15,000 nucleotides of DNA from Chrysomallon squamiferum (Eukaryota; Mollusca; Gastropoda; Neomphalida; Peltospiridae), in the NCBI GenBank assembly GCA_012295275.1, contig CM022678.1, forward strand, positions 5,351,059 through 5,366,058, written 5' to 3'. Below the pieces are notes generated by a model. The model made no database searches and had not been told where the DNA came from. It worked only from the letters and a program-made list of their open reading frames with translations. A program made the position numbers and the translations under genes. Numbering within the stretch: position 1 is the stretch's first letter; every line of letters starts with the position of its first letter. This document shows positions 1 to 6,750 of the stretch, piece after piece.

Positions 1-137
1 AACTAAATACGCTCAGTGACATACAAAAGAAAATCGTGACTGTTTGTAAATAGGCTGGCGTTATTTTTGACTGCTACGAAAATCTCAATAACACCACGAC
101 AAAACGCTCGAACGTTGTCGGTGTATTCGATGTTTTC
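1..137. other. Unique AT-rich flank, no gene seen
   Basis: Non-repetitive sequence with several CpG dinucleotides near its right end (about 90-130). No open frame, RNA gene or convincing motif is visible. It is cut by the window edge, so it may belong to a longer unique island. Confidence 0.6.

Positions 138-176
<39 letters not shown>
138..176. repeat. (TAT)13 microsatellite
   Basis: Thirteen uninterrupted TAT triplets, followed by a T-rich tail (TTTTT, then ATTTC twice). The perfect array suggests a recently active, polymorphic locus. Confidence 0.95.
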
Positions 177-177
<1 letters not shown>

Positions 178-426
178 TTTTATTTCATTTCATTTTTTTC
201 TCCTCCCCCAAAAAAGAATTAGGTTTATCGTCTGAACTATTTTCTATAAGGCATAAAAAGCCTACGCAGGACAAAACCTGAACGGATGTTGGAAGGGGGA
301 GTAGAACAGTTTCGTTTCTAAGTTTGTCAAACAGCGTGAACGACAACAAAAGAGACGCGTGTAATTACAGCCACTGGTATTTCTGGTTCATGTTAGTGCA
401 CGAAGGTTAAAAAAATTCGTACAAGT
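177..426. other. Unique spacer, no gene seen
   Basis: After the T-rich tail this is unique sequence of mixed composition, including a small hairpin (AGGC at 249-252 with GCCT at 260-263, 7-nt loop) and a homeodomain-type GTAATTAC at about 360-367. No coding potential is visible. Confidence 0.5.
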
Positions 427-498
427 GGATGGATAGACGGACAGATTGATAGACAGATAGATGGATGGATGGATGGATGGATGGATGGATGGATGGAT
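427..498. repeat. GATA/GACA/GGAT compound tetranucleotide array
   Basis: A degenerate left part (427-460) mixes GGAT, GACG, GACA and GATA units. It leads into a pure (ATGG)n array at 461-498 of about 9.5 copies. The same kind of compound recurs at 6751-6873 and in short form at 12355-12400. Confidence 0.9.
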
Positions 499-680
499 AC
501 AGAAACATAGATGGATATAGATTCACATAGAAAAAAATATATATATATCATGGAATAATAAAATAGATATTAACAGAAAAATAAAATAAATTGAAGTAAA
601 AGAAAGCAATTGAAAAAACAACAACAACAACAACGCAATAATAAAATGAATTAACGAAAAATATAAAAGGAAAGAAAAAA
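499..680. repeat. A-rich low-complexity stretch
   Basis: Mostly A with short T, G and C interruptions. It contains (AT)6 at 537-548 and an (ACA)n run at about 618-634. No gene or motif is seen. Confidence 0.75.
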
Positions 681-744
681 ATAGCCACGATTTATCTGTA
701 TCTTGTCACTGGTTAAATGAGATTAATGATATTGTCATTGACAT

Positions 745-757
745 TGACCTTTGACCT
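745..757 (-). promoter_or_regulatory. Perfect DR1 nuclear-receptor site
   Basis: The plus strand reads TGACCT-T-TGACCT, so the minus strand is AGGTCA-A-AGGTCA, the textbook direct repeat with 1-bp spacing. This is the consensus bound by RXR heterodimers, HNF4 and COUP-TF-type receptors. That the site matches is seen directly; occupancy is not known. A related triple array lies at 7326-7345. Confidence 0.5.
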
Positions 758-769
758 CGGTTTTATTAC

Positions 770-781
770 GCGCTCAAGCGC
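770..781. repeat. GCGCT-CA-AGCGC hairpin
   Basis: Perfect 5-bp arms (770-774 and 777-781) around a 2-base spacer, in one of the few CpG-rich spots of the window, 12 bp after the DR1 site. It may be a palindromic protein site or coincidence. Confidence 0.45.
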
Positions 782-878
782 TCGGTGACCGGCGATGTGT
801 TACACGGAAAAAAGAGAGACCCTGTTATTAACTTTCGATACAGTGTGCATTCACTTTGCCAGTCTATGATTACAGGTA

Positions 879-890
879 ATGAATATTCAT
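879..890. promoter_or_regulatory. ATGAATATTCAT palindrome, POU MORE-like
   Basis: A perfect 12-bp palindrome. It fits the MORE-type (zero-spacer) dimer site of POU-domain factors, whose canonical form is ATGCATATGCAT, with A in place of C in both halves. The match is visible; binding is inference. Confidence 0.35.
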
Positions 891-900
891 GAATCTGCAG

Positions 901-924
901 AAGTACACATGTACGCATGTACTT
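901..924. repeat. Short inverted repeat, 7-bp arms
   Basis: AAGTACA (901-907) is the reverse complement of TGTACTT (918-924), with a 10-base spacer that itself contains ATGTACGCAT. It lies just after the POU-like palindrome, so several dyad elements sit within 50 bp. Confidence 0.5.
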
Positions 925-1051
925 GGCAGTTCCGTTTAATGTTCAGTTCATGGCCTGATAAACGAATTTTTAATAACGTCACAGAATACTGTAATATTAA
1001 ACGTTATTATGTGTCTAGCATACTGTTTTAACTCTAATAATAATAATAACA

Positions 1052-1059
1052 GGCGGGAA
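1052..1059 (+). promoter_or_regulatory. E2F-like site GGCGGGAA
   Basis: GGCGGGAA is a strong match to the E2F/DP core. It lies about 130 bp upstream of the paired CREs. Such 8-mers occur by chance, although G/C-rich 8-mers are rare in DNA this AT-rich. A second E2F-like site is at 5091-5100. Confidence 0.3.
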
Positions 1060-1187
1060 GAAACCCTATATCGACTCACCATGGGTTGCCTTTTCAATGT
1101 TTATTTTATGTTCCCAGTGGGATTTAATGTTGTTACCAGAGACAGCTCGGATCTGCGCTCTAAATGTTGAGATTTATTACAATCTTC

Positions 1188-1205
1188 CAAGATGACGTCA
1201 TCTTG
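1188..1205. promoter_or_regulatory. 18-bp palindrome with full CRE
   Basis: A perfect 18-bp palindrome whose centre is the full CRE octamer TGACGTCA (1193-1200), with flanks CAAGA and TCTTG. CREs are bound by CREB/ATF-type bZIP dimers. The dyad symmetry extends well past the 8-bp core. It is paired with a second full CRE 24 bp downstream. Confidence 0.6.
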
Positions 1206-1216
1206 CTATTGAACTC

Positions 1217-1224
1217 TGACGTCA
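1217..1224. promoter_or_regulatory. Second full CRE TGACGTCA
   Basis: An exact CRE octamer 24 bp (core to core) after the first. Both are followed by the same words (ATC, then TATTG), so the pair looks like a short imperfect direct duplication of a CRE-containing unit. Confidence 0.55.
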
Positions 1225-1232
1225 TCCTATTG

Positions 1233-1386
1233 TTTATAGATTTATTTAATAATTTACTTATTTTGAATCTTATTTATTTATTTTTAATTTATAAAGATTT
1301 ATAAAAGTGGATTAGTGAATAATGAAATGTTTTGAAAATTGAGCTAAAAGGTGAACGTAGGGTTTGAAAATCATATTTAGACAGGC
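1233..1386. other. AT-rich spacer, no gene seen
   Basis: Mostly TTTATT words grading into mixed unique sequence up to the (AG)n array. No motif or open frame worth calling. Confidence 0.5.
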
Positions 1387-1401
1387 AGAGAGAGAGAGAG
1401 T

Positions 1402-1483
<82 letters not shown>
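1387..1483. repeat. (AG)n array, interrupted
   Basis: AG repeats at 1387-1400, an interruption TCGG at 1401-1404, then an uninterrupted (AG)n of about 39 copies to 1483. A decaying purine-rich flank follows, including a short AG run near 1517-1526. The six-frame products of this stretch are Leu-Ser or Arg-Glu repeats and are not genes. Confidence 0.97.
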
Positions 1484-1487
<4 letters not shown>

Positions 1488-1853
1488 AGAACAAGAGAGG
1501 GGAAGAAATACAACCAGAGAGAGAGAAACAGTAAAAGAAATATTAAACAAACAAGAACAAACAAACAAACAAGCATAGTAAAATAAACGCACTAAAAAGG
1601 TAAGGACTTTCGCGAACCACAAATAAAAATGTTTTCGCTTTTATCACATTCATTAAAAGGTCGTCAGTGGATACAGGTTTGTGACAAAAATTCATGTTTT
1701 CGTGCTTCTCAGTGTCATAACGGCTTGCAGTAAATACTTTCTTTCTTAGCTGTGTTAACGCTGTGTATTAATTACATAACAACATTATTTCCTGACATCC
1801 AGGCAACATGCGTTTACGACAAGTAATTCATATGTCTTCAAAAGCTCGTACTA

Positions 1854-1856
<3 letters not shown>
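1484..1856. other. Unique spacer, no gene seen
   Basis: Purine-rich decay of the AG array, an (AAAC)n-like run at about 1545-1572, then unique sequence. The remainder shows no motif, open frame or RNA gene I can support. Confidence 0.5.

Positions 1857-1888
<32 letters not shown>
1857..1888. repeat. (AT)16 microsatellite
   Basis: Sixteen uninterrupted AT dinucleotides. Perfect (AT)n is self-complementary and can extrude a cruciform. A POU octamer follows 23 bp later. Confidence 0.95.
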
Positions 1889-1891
<3 letters not shown>

Positions 1892-1911
1892 TATTATTCA
1901 GCGTATGTAGT

Positions 1912-1919
1912 ATGCAAAT
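1912..1919 (+). promoter_or_regulatory. POU octamer ATGCAAAT
   Basis: An exact match to the octamer bound by POU-domain (Oct-type) factors, in unique sequence just after the (AT)16 array. The identical octamer at 14763-14770 lies in a degenerate CATA repeat and is less convincing. Confidence 0.35.
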
Positions 1920-2059
1920 GAGATTGTACACAAATATGACAAATATTCTGTTTTTGATCTTAGCTTTGGTGAATGTGCATTAATTATGAAAGAATAATAA
2001 TTAGATATATGTCAATTATATAGGGGCACTTGTTGGGTTACGGAGAAATTAAATCAAAC

Positions 2060-2196
2060 ATGTATATGTATATATGTGTGTGTGTATGTATGTATTATGT
2101 ATGTATGTATGTATGTATATGTTTATGTATGTATGTGTGTACATATGTGTCTATGTATGTATGTGTGTATGTATGTGTGTGTATGTATGTATGTAT
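2060..2196. repeat. TATG/TG compound array
   Basis: Alternating (TATG)n and (TG)n blocks with a few interruptions. The minus strand reads as CATA/CA, and its translated Thr-Tyr-Ile-His pattern is meaningless. The same family occurs at 4277-4398, 8542-8626, 13409-13554 and 14701-15000. Confidence 0.93.
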
Positions 2197-2359
2197 TGAA
2201 TGATTGACTGATTCTTTAACAGTTTTATGGGAACGGAATCTGGGTTGTAGTTGAGAAAACGAGAACTGATGGATCAAATCTCCTCAGTGTTACATTTTGT
2301 TTCATTTCTGTTTTTAAATCATTATTATATACTTGTCATTGTTTTACATAAAATAAAAT

Positions 2360-2440
2360 TATATATATATATTAAGTTAATGATAATAAAAAGAAACAAG
2401 GAAATAAACTAACAAACAAACACACACAAAAAAAAAAAAA
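2360..2440. repeat. AT, AAAC and poly-A low-complexity stretch
   Basis: A short (AT)n at 2360-2371, A-rich spacer, AAAC/CA units at about 2410-2428, then a run of 12-13 A ending near 2440. Confidence 0.8.
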
Positions 2441-3000
2441 GAATACCAGTTTCAAAGGTCATATTGTGCTGTTCACCATTGCACGTCAACCTATTTCTAT
2501 TCTATTTGGCAGAAACAGTTTCAGATTCAATAGTATAATCCGTATAAACCCACTCATATGTCACCGTGTGTGTGTATTTTATGAAGATAATAATTGGGCA
2601 GCAATACCGAGATAAACAAAATTTTAATTATTTTCCTCATCCGTCTCCTAAGAATTCTGTTTTGTTAGTTTCTAATTGTAAAGCAGCGAATAACGCAAAT
2701 GACGGAAAGCTGCTCGTATGTACCGTTAATTATTTTGATAGCATTACGTCAAATAAAATCGTTTATTACGTAATTTCGTATCCTCTAGCCGTTTATTAGC
2801 TATTGTGTTTCACGTCTGTGGCAATTATATCATAACTAGTCGATATTAATTTGATACTTTTTCCTGTTTACTCCAATGTACCTTATGTTATGATACCTTC
2901 CTCAAGTTGCTATGACTTAAATGCATCTATGATTGGAGCCAGCGATAACCTAAGTATATTTATAATGCTTTCCATGTGTTTGCTGTCTCTGTAATCGAAG
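2441..3000. other. Unique island, no gene seen
   Basis: Over 500 bp without microsatellites. It starts with an extended nuclear-receptor half-site (CAAAGGTCA, AGGTCA at 2456-2461) and has an ACGTCA at 2746-2751. A 77-codon open frame on the plus strand (2566-2799) has non-repetitive composition, but no recognisable domain, signal peptide or family resemblance. I treat it as chance, while noting it is one of only two such frames in the window. Confidence 0.5.
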
Positions 3001-3070
3001 CCAAACTTTGTTTATAAAGTATAGGTTTCTGGCTGCCAAGCTTTAGTAATAAAGTATCGGTTACCGCGAG
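3001..3070. repeat. 35-bp imperfect tandem duplication
   Basis: Unit 1 (3001-3035) and unit 2 (3036-3070) share CCAA, CTTT, the block ATAAAGTAT and GGTT, matching at 25 of 35 positions without gaps. A further CCAAAATC begins at 3071, and GAGCCA-like words also occur at about 2936, suggesting an eroded longer array. Confidence 0.55.
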
Positions 3071-3156
3071 CCAAAATCAACGACCTCGAACGAAAGTATG
3101 TGTGCAATGCTGCTACGTGAAGTCATAGGAATTATTTATTTTTTCTTTCCTTCTTG

Positions 3157-3186
3157 TGACGTCACCGGGTTCCTCCTGTGACGTCT
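3157..3186. promoter_or_regulatory. CRE pair, 22-bp spacing
   Basis: A full CRE TGACGTCA (3157-3164) inside the palindrome GTGACGTCAC, followed by a near-CRE TGACGTCT at 3179-3186. Both are preceded by TG and the cores are 22 bp apart. The arrangement mirrors the pair at 1193/1217. The spacer contains a C/G-rich CCGGGTTCCTCC. Confidence 0.5.
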
Positions 3187-3222
3187 TATATGTAAATGAA
3201 TTTTTTCTATTGCTTTTTCTTT

Positions 3223-3224
<2 letters not shown>

Positions 3225-3285
<61 letters not shown>
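3225..3285. repeat. (TA)30 microsatellite
   Basis: About thirty uninterrupted TA units, the longest TA array in the window. It is a likely DNA-unwinding or cruciform-prone site. Confidence 0.96.
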
Positions 3286-3288
<3 letters not shown>

Positions 3289-3310
3289 ATCATATTTATT
3301 TTAATTTTTT

Positions 3311-3345
3311 AATTTGATTTAATTTGATTTAATTTGATTTAATTT
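3311..3345. repeat. 10-bp AATTTGATTT repeat
   Basis: Three exact 10-bp units (3311-3340) and the start of a fourth place AATTT at 3311, 3321, 3331 and 3341, close to the DNA helical repeat. Phased A/T tracts of this kind tend to be curved. Confidence 0.8.
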
Positions 3346-3351
3346 AATTAT

Positions 3352-3375
3352 ATTTTATTTATTTATTTATTTATA
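3352..3375. repeat. (TTTA)n short array
   Basis: About six TTTA units within a longer T/A-only stretch that runs from the (TA)30 array. Confidence 0.85.
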
Positions 3376-3621
3376 TTTTATTTTTGTGTATATACCGCCT
3401 GATGCGTATTTCGGGAACATAAAAGTTTCACCACGCTGTTAAATGTGTCCATGCCTCCGTATTTCCGTTCAGGATGACGCAACTTACATTAATCTTGTTT
3501 ACATCATTCTAACTTGCCACGATATTTATTATTATTTATTGTCGAAATTTTTACTATGACAAATAATCAGACAGAAATATTTAGTGTTTCTGTTCGTTTG
3601 TTTATTTTCTAATTTTTGTTT
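3376..3621. other. Unique spacer, no gene seen
   Basis: Unique sequence with some CpGs at about 3397-3480 (GATGACGCAA at 3474-3483 resembles a half CRE). Nothing coding. Confidence 0.45.
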
Positions 3622-3734
3622 ATTCATTCATTCATTCATTCGTTTTGTTTTATTTCATTTTGTTATTTGTTATTTTATTTTATTTATTTTATTTTACGTT
3701 TTTATTTTATTTTATTTTATATTATTTTATTTTG
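3622..3734. repeat. ATTC array and TTTTA-rich stretch
   Basis: (ATTC)n of five units (3622-3641) followed by degenerate TTTTA/TTTAT units to 3734. The plus-strand translation is a Phe/Tyr/Leu string, a product of composition. Confidence 0.85.
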
Positions 3735-3810
3735 ACAAAAGATATGCTAAATATTTGCAACAGATAACGATGACGTTATTTTCAGCATCTATAATAACAG
3801 TAACAAACAA

Positions 3811-3844
3811 CACACACACACACACACGCACACACACACACACA
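3811..3844. repeat. (CA)17 with one CG
   Basis: Seventeen CA-type dinucleotides with a single CG at 3827-3828. Strict purine-pyrimidine alternation makes it Z-DNA prone. Confidence 0.93.
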
Positions 3845-4141
3845 GTGTACTTAAGTTTAAAACATTAACTATTTTTGTTTTCATTGCCAACACTGAAGAT
3901 AAATTTGTAACTCATTTTTATTTATGTGTCCCCATCTTGTTTGATTATTTATGTGCCTTCCATAAAGACATAATTTGTCAGCGTCAGTTTCTTACTAGGA
4001 TCAGCCTTCCTATGTTATCTCAGCAGTTTTAATCAGTCCTTCGTTTAACCGTTTATCAAAGAACCTTGGACATGTTTTAACTGCAAATAAAAGATACTTT
4101 GTTGCTTTTCGATAAGATTAGAAAATGAGGTAACAGCGTCG
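3845..4141. other. Unique spacer, no gene seen
   Basis: About 300 bp of unique AT-rich sequence. No motif cluster, RNA gene or open frame stands out. Confidence 0.5.
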
Positions 4142-4170
4142 TTTTTTTTTTTTTTTTTTTTTTTTTTTTT
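4142..4170. repeat. T29 homopolymer
   Basis: Twenty-nine consecutive T. It could be an old poly-A tail of a minus-strand retroposed sequence, but I found no matching target-site duplication, so replication slippage is equally likely. Confidence 0.93.
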
Positions 4171-4222
4171 CTCCTCTGTTTTATCAATAAACAAAAACCC
4201 AGAAACCGTTAATGTAAAATGT

Positions 4223-4280
4223 GTTGACATACCGGAGATATATTACATACAGTTGACAAACCAGTGATATAGCATACACA
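4223..4280. repeat. 29-bp imperfect tandem duplication
   Basis: GTTGACA at 4223 and at 4252 each begin a unit continuing ACC, GATATA and CATACA, with a few substitutions and a 2-base indel. The second copy runs straight into the CA array, so the array may have grown from the CATACA end of the unit. Confidence 0.6.
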
Positions 4281-4398
4281 CACACACACACATATATATA
4301 TACACACATGCAAGCATACGTACATGCATCAATACAGACATACATACATGCGTGCATATAAACATACATACATGCATACAAACATAAATATAAATATA
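4277..4398. repeat. CA/TA/CATA compound array
   Basis: (CA)8 (4277-4292), (TA)n, then interrupted CATA/CATG units and a TAAATA tail. It has the same architecture as the TATG array at 2060-2196 on the opposite strand. Confidence 0.9.
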
Positions 4399-4560
4399 TC
4401 AGCATATTTCAGTTCATTCATTCGGGATAATAATACTTTAAATTTTCACGTTAGGTAATACAGCCACATGTATTCGTATACTTAACTTGTATTATTCTAA
4501 ATATAGTGTCTATTCTTCTCTGTATTTATTTATTCATTCATTCATTTTTCCTTTTATTTT
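4399..4560. other. AT-rich spacer with short ATTC array
   Basis: Unique AT-rich sequence ending in ATTT/ATTC units at about 4523-4547. Nothing else seen. Confidence 0.5.
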
Positions 4561-4731
4561 AATTTTTAATGGGTTTTTTTGGGGGGTTTGTTATTTTTAT
4601 TTTTTTTTTTATTTTTTTTTTTTACTGGGGTTTTGTGGGGGTTTTTGTGATTTTTATTTTTTGTGATTTTTTTTTTGATTTTTTGTGATTTTTATTTTTA
4701 TTTTTATTTTTTTTATTTTAACTCTTGCGTA
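4561..4731. repeat. T/G-only low-complexity tract
   Basis: About 170 bp made almost entirely of T, G and A, with only one C. It contains G-runs GGG (4571), GGGGGG (4581-4586), GGGG (4627-4630) and GGGGG (4637-4641) in T, then repeats of the word TTTTGTGATTTTT at roughly 4645-4695. The cause of the strong strand asymmetry is unknown. Confidence 0.75.
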
Positions 4732-4972
4732 AGCCTGCACGATAACACTACCCAACTGTACCCGATTGTTATCTGTAAACCGGCCTAACTGCACTGCATA
4801 ATCCCGTGACTGAAAACTGCAACGTAACAGGCCATGTCTATTTATTAATCACGTCACGTTTTTCACTTCAGATCACGAGGGGGAAAAAAAACGAAAAAAA
4901 AAATAAAATAAAATCTAACGCTCTTTTTAATTCTATAAGGATCTTTGAAAAATTTAAAATTAGCATATAAAT

Positions 4973-4974
<2 letters not shown>
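4732..4974. other. Unique spacer with a short hairpin
   Basis: GATAACA (4741-4747) is the reverse complement of TGTTATC (4767-4773), with a 19-base loop containing two CCC runs. An A-rich stretch follows at 4885-4914. ACGTCA occurs at 4851-4856. No gene seen. Confidence 0.45.

Positions 4975-5007
<33 letters not shown>
4975..5007. repeat. (AT)16 microsatellite
   Basis: Uninterrupted AT/TA repeat of about 33 bp. Confidence 0.95.
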
Positions 5008-5010
<3 letters not shown>

Positions 5011-5352
5011 TTGCATAATCTATATATCATTCAGTGTAGAATTTATTTAACTAATGTACGCTGATCAGAAACAGTTTAACGAGAAAATTATTCGCGCCAA
5101 GGTCTAGCGACATGTAAAGGTAATTTATGCATTAGTGAGTCATTAAGTAAATAATTATATATTTGTTTAATATTTTTTGTAACCTTTTCCTACAACAGTG
5201 GAGTGAAAATATAAATAAATTTAAGTTTCATTTGCTTTCACCGAAACCCCTGCCTGTCTATGTCAGATTTCCTATATGTTTTTAAATGTATGAAAGCTAC
5301 TTTTGTCCAGACTTCTGAGTGGCCACAATAGACAGGTTGGAGAGTAAATAAT
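5008..5352. other. Unique island, no gene seen
   Basis: Over 300 bp of unique sequence. It includes the E2F-like TTCGCGCCAA listed below. The rest has no open frame or RNA gene. It ends at the AAC array. Confidence 0.5.
5091..5100 (+). promoter_or_regulatory. E2F-like site TTCGCGCCAA
   Basis: An excellent match to the E2F/DP consensus TTTSGCGC(C/G)AA over ten bases, and the only CGCGCC in the window. It sits in otherwise AT-rich unique DNA with no visible promoter or start nearby. Confidence 0.4.

Positions 5353-5390
<38 letters not shown>
5353..5390. repeat. (AAC)12 microsatellite
   Basis: About 12.7 copies of AAC, followed by ATA units to about 5407. The minus strand translates as poly-Leu in one frame, which is an artefact. 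Confidence 0.95.
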
Positions 5391-5391
<1 letters not shown>

Positions 5392-5495
5392 AAAATAATA
5401 ATAACAATAGTGTTAATCATCAATATAGTGATCGAAAAAGGCGACAAAGAAAAAAACAATCAGAAATCAAAACGTCAAACTAGTCACTCGATATC

Positions 5496-5509
5496 TTTTT
5501 TTTTTTTTT
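5496..5509. repeat. T14 homopolymer
   Basis: A short T run just upstream of the TGACCT/TAATTA cluster, followed by a pyrimidine-rich stretch. Confidence 0.85.
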
Positions 5510-5520
5510 CTATCTTCCTC

Positions 5521-5625
5521 ACTGACCTGCTAATTAAATTATGCACTTGACCTTTGTAGATATTGTTAATTAATTCTACGGGTTGACCTACGTACGTTAC
5601 ACTATCTGCAGATGTAATTAACTAA
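5521..5625. promoter_or_regulatory. TGACCT and TAATTA motif cluster
   Basis: In about 100 bp: three TGACCT nuclear-receptor half-sites in the same orientation (5523, 5548 as TGACCTTTG, 5584); three homeodomain cores (TAATTA at 5531, TTAATTAA at 5566, TAATTA at 5615); the palindrome ACGTACGT (5590-5597); and ATCTGCAGAT (5604-5613) overlapping E-box CAGATG. This is the densest such grouping I see. An enhancer is a reasonable guess, unproven. Confidence 0.4.
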
Positions 5626-5633
5626 TGAAGAAC

Positions 5634-5653
5634 AAAAAAAAAAAAAAAAAAAA
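5634..5653. repeat. A20 homopolymer
   Basis: Twenty consecutive A followed by TTAAAAAATTAAAG decay. No element body attributable to it is seen on its left, where the motif cluster lies. Confidence 0.92.
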
Positions 5654-5809
5654 TTAAAAAATTAAAGAAAAAGATCAATACTGTAACAAAATACATTGCA
5701 AAGACATCCTGATAATGAACACATTTTAAGTCTGTTCTCAGAGAATATTTTATTGTTAAACGACGTTTCTCCTGCTTATTTAATATAGCTACTGGTTCGC
5801 TTCTTGTTC

Positions 5810-5811
<2 letters not shown>

Positions 5812-5894
<83 letters not shown>
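5812..5894. repeat. (TC)41 microsatellite
   Basis: An uninterrupted 83-bp TC array. It lies 177 bp before another array in the same orientation. Polypurine on the minus strand, so triplex-prone. Confidence 0.97.
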
Positions 5895-5897
<3 letters not shown>

Positions 5898-6069
5898 CTG
5901 TTACTCATCAATGTTTGAAAATCCTATTAATTACTTTGGCATGTGGTCACAACAAATAGTCACGATTTTACTTCAGATGCAATGATGCATGTCACAGTAT
6001 GACGGACAAATTTCAGCAATAAAAAAATCTTTCTATTGTTTTCACACATGTTCCTACTTTCTCACCCCA

Positions 6070-6071
<2 letters not shown>
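5895..6071. other. Unique spacer between two TC arrays
   Basis: Unique AT-rich sequence. A 99-codon plus-strand frame crosses from here through the TC array, but its core is a Leu-Ser repeat and it is not a gene. Confidence 0.5.

Positions 6072-6146
<75 letters not shown>
6072..6146. repeat. (TC)37 microsatellite
   Basis: An uninterrupted 75-bp TC array with a decaying pyrimidine flank. Its right flank carries CGTTCTCTGT (6148-6157), the same ten bases that follow the array at 13113-13217. Confidence 0.97.
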
Positions 6147-6150
<4 letters not shown>

Positions 6151-6280
6151 TCTCTGTTTTTCTCTTTCAAACTCTTTCTGCCTGTTTTAACTATCGGAAA
6201 TATTAATAATAACTGCCATAACATCAACAGTACCAAAAAATATATATATATACTATATCTATTTAAAATGAAAGATGAAA

Positions 6281-6479
6281 GAGTCTAGAGAATGGAAACG
6301 TTATATTTAGGTGGAATTAGAAAAAGAAAAAAATGTCACTCTACTTTCTCTGTGTGTTTTTTTTTTTTTTTTTTTTCACGAAGACGTAATAAACTATGGG
6401 CCGCATGCAGTGAAAAGAAAACATAATCTGAGTAAAATAAATGAGTCTAAAGAAAGGTTGTGTTATATTTAGGTGGAAT
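6281..6479. repeat. 37-bp direct repeat spaced 162 bp
   Basis: Copies at 6281-6317 and 6443-6479 match at 31 of 37 positions with no gap, including an identical 18-bp block (GTTATATTTAGGTGGAAT). Between them lie a purine-rich stretch and a T20 run (6357-6376). The flanks beyond the copies do not align, so it is a partial local duplication. Confidence 0.75.
6357..6376. repeat. T20 homopolymer
   Basis: Twenty consecutive T located between the two copies of the 37-bp direct repeat. Confidence 0.92.
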
Positions 6480-6598
6480 CACGAATATGTTGCTTGTCTT
6501 GTAACGTTTTAATTTGTTTTCTCGACAAACAGTTCTGAAACCATAGGTTAACTTGTAATGTTATGACACTAATTCGTACAACACAATTTTTTTCCCTG

Positions 6599-6692
6599 TT
6601 TTTTTTTTTTTTCTTTCTTTCTCTCTTTCTTTCTTTCTGTCTTTCTTTCCTTCTTTCTTTCTTTCTTCTTCTTCTTCTTCTTCTTCTTCTTC

Positions 6693-6697
<5 letters not shown>
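6599..6697. repeat. Polypyrimidine tract: T, CTTT, CTT
   Basis: T13, then CTTT/CTCT units, then (TTC)n at 6665-6692. Pure pyrimidine except one G at 6639, leaving an unbroken run of 58 bases. The minus strand is (GAA)n/(GAAA)n. Mirror-symmetric purine tracts of this type can form intramolecular triplex. Confidence 0.93.

Positions 6698-6732
<35 letters not shown>
6698..6732. repeat. (ATT)n array
   Basis: About 11.7 ATT copies joined directly to the preceding TTC array, which suggests CTT-to-ATT unit conversion at one locus. Confidence 0.94.
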
Positions 6733-6750
6733 GTTCTTATTCTATATGCA

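Larger units (their letters stand above)
681..1060. other. Unique island, candidate regulatory region
   Basis: Non-repetitive sequence with locally raised GC and CpG content around 760-800. It holds the DR1 site, a GCGCT/AGCGC hairpin, a POU-like palindrome and an inverted repeat listed separately, plus an ACGTCA half-CRE at 976-981. No open frame of note. A regulatory role is inferred from motif density only. Confidence 0.45.

Noticed and set aside
2566-2799. 77-codon plus-strand open frame of varied composition
   Set aside because: No recognisable motif, signal peptide or domain, and no clear splice or promoter context. A frame this long is expected by chance in 15 kb, so it is mentioned only within its island.
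3001-3080. CRISPR-like repeat-spacer pattern from the 35-bp units
   Set aside because: Units are directly adjacent, diverged and too few, and the genome is clearly not prokaryotic.
4741-4773. GATAACA/TGTTATC hairpin as a terminator or RNA element
   Set aside because: Seven-base arms with a 19-base loop are weak, and the setting is eukaryotic non-coding DNA. Kept only as a note.
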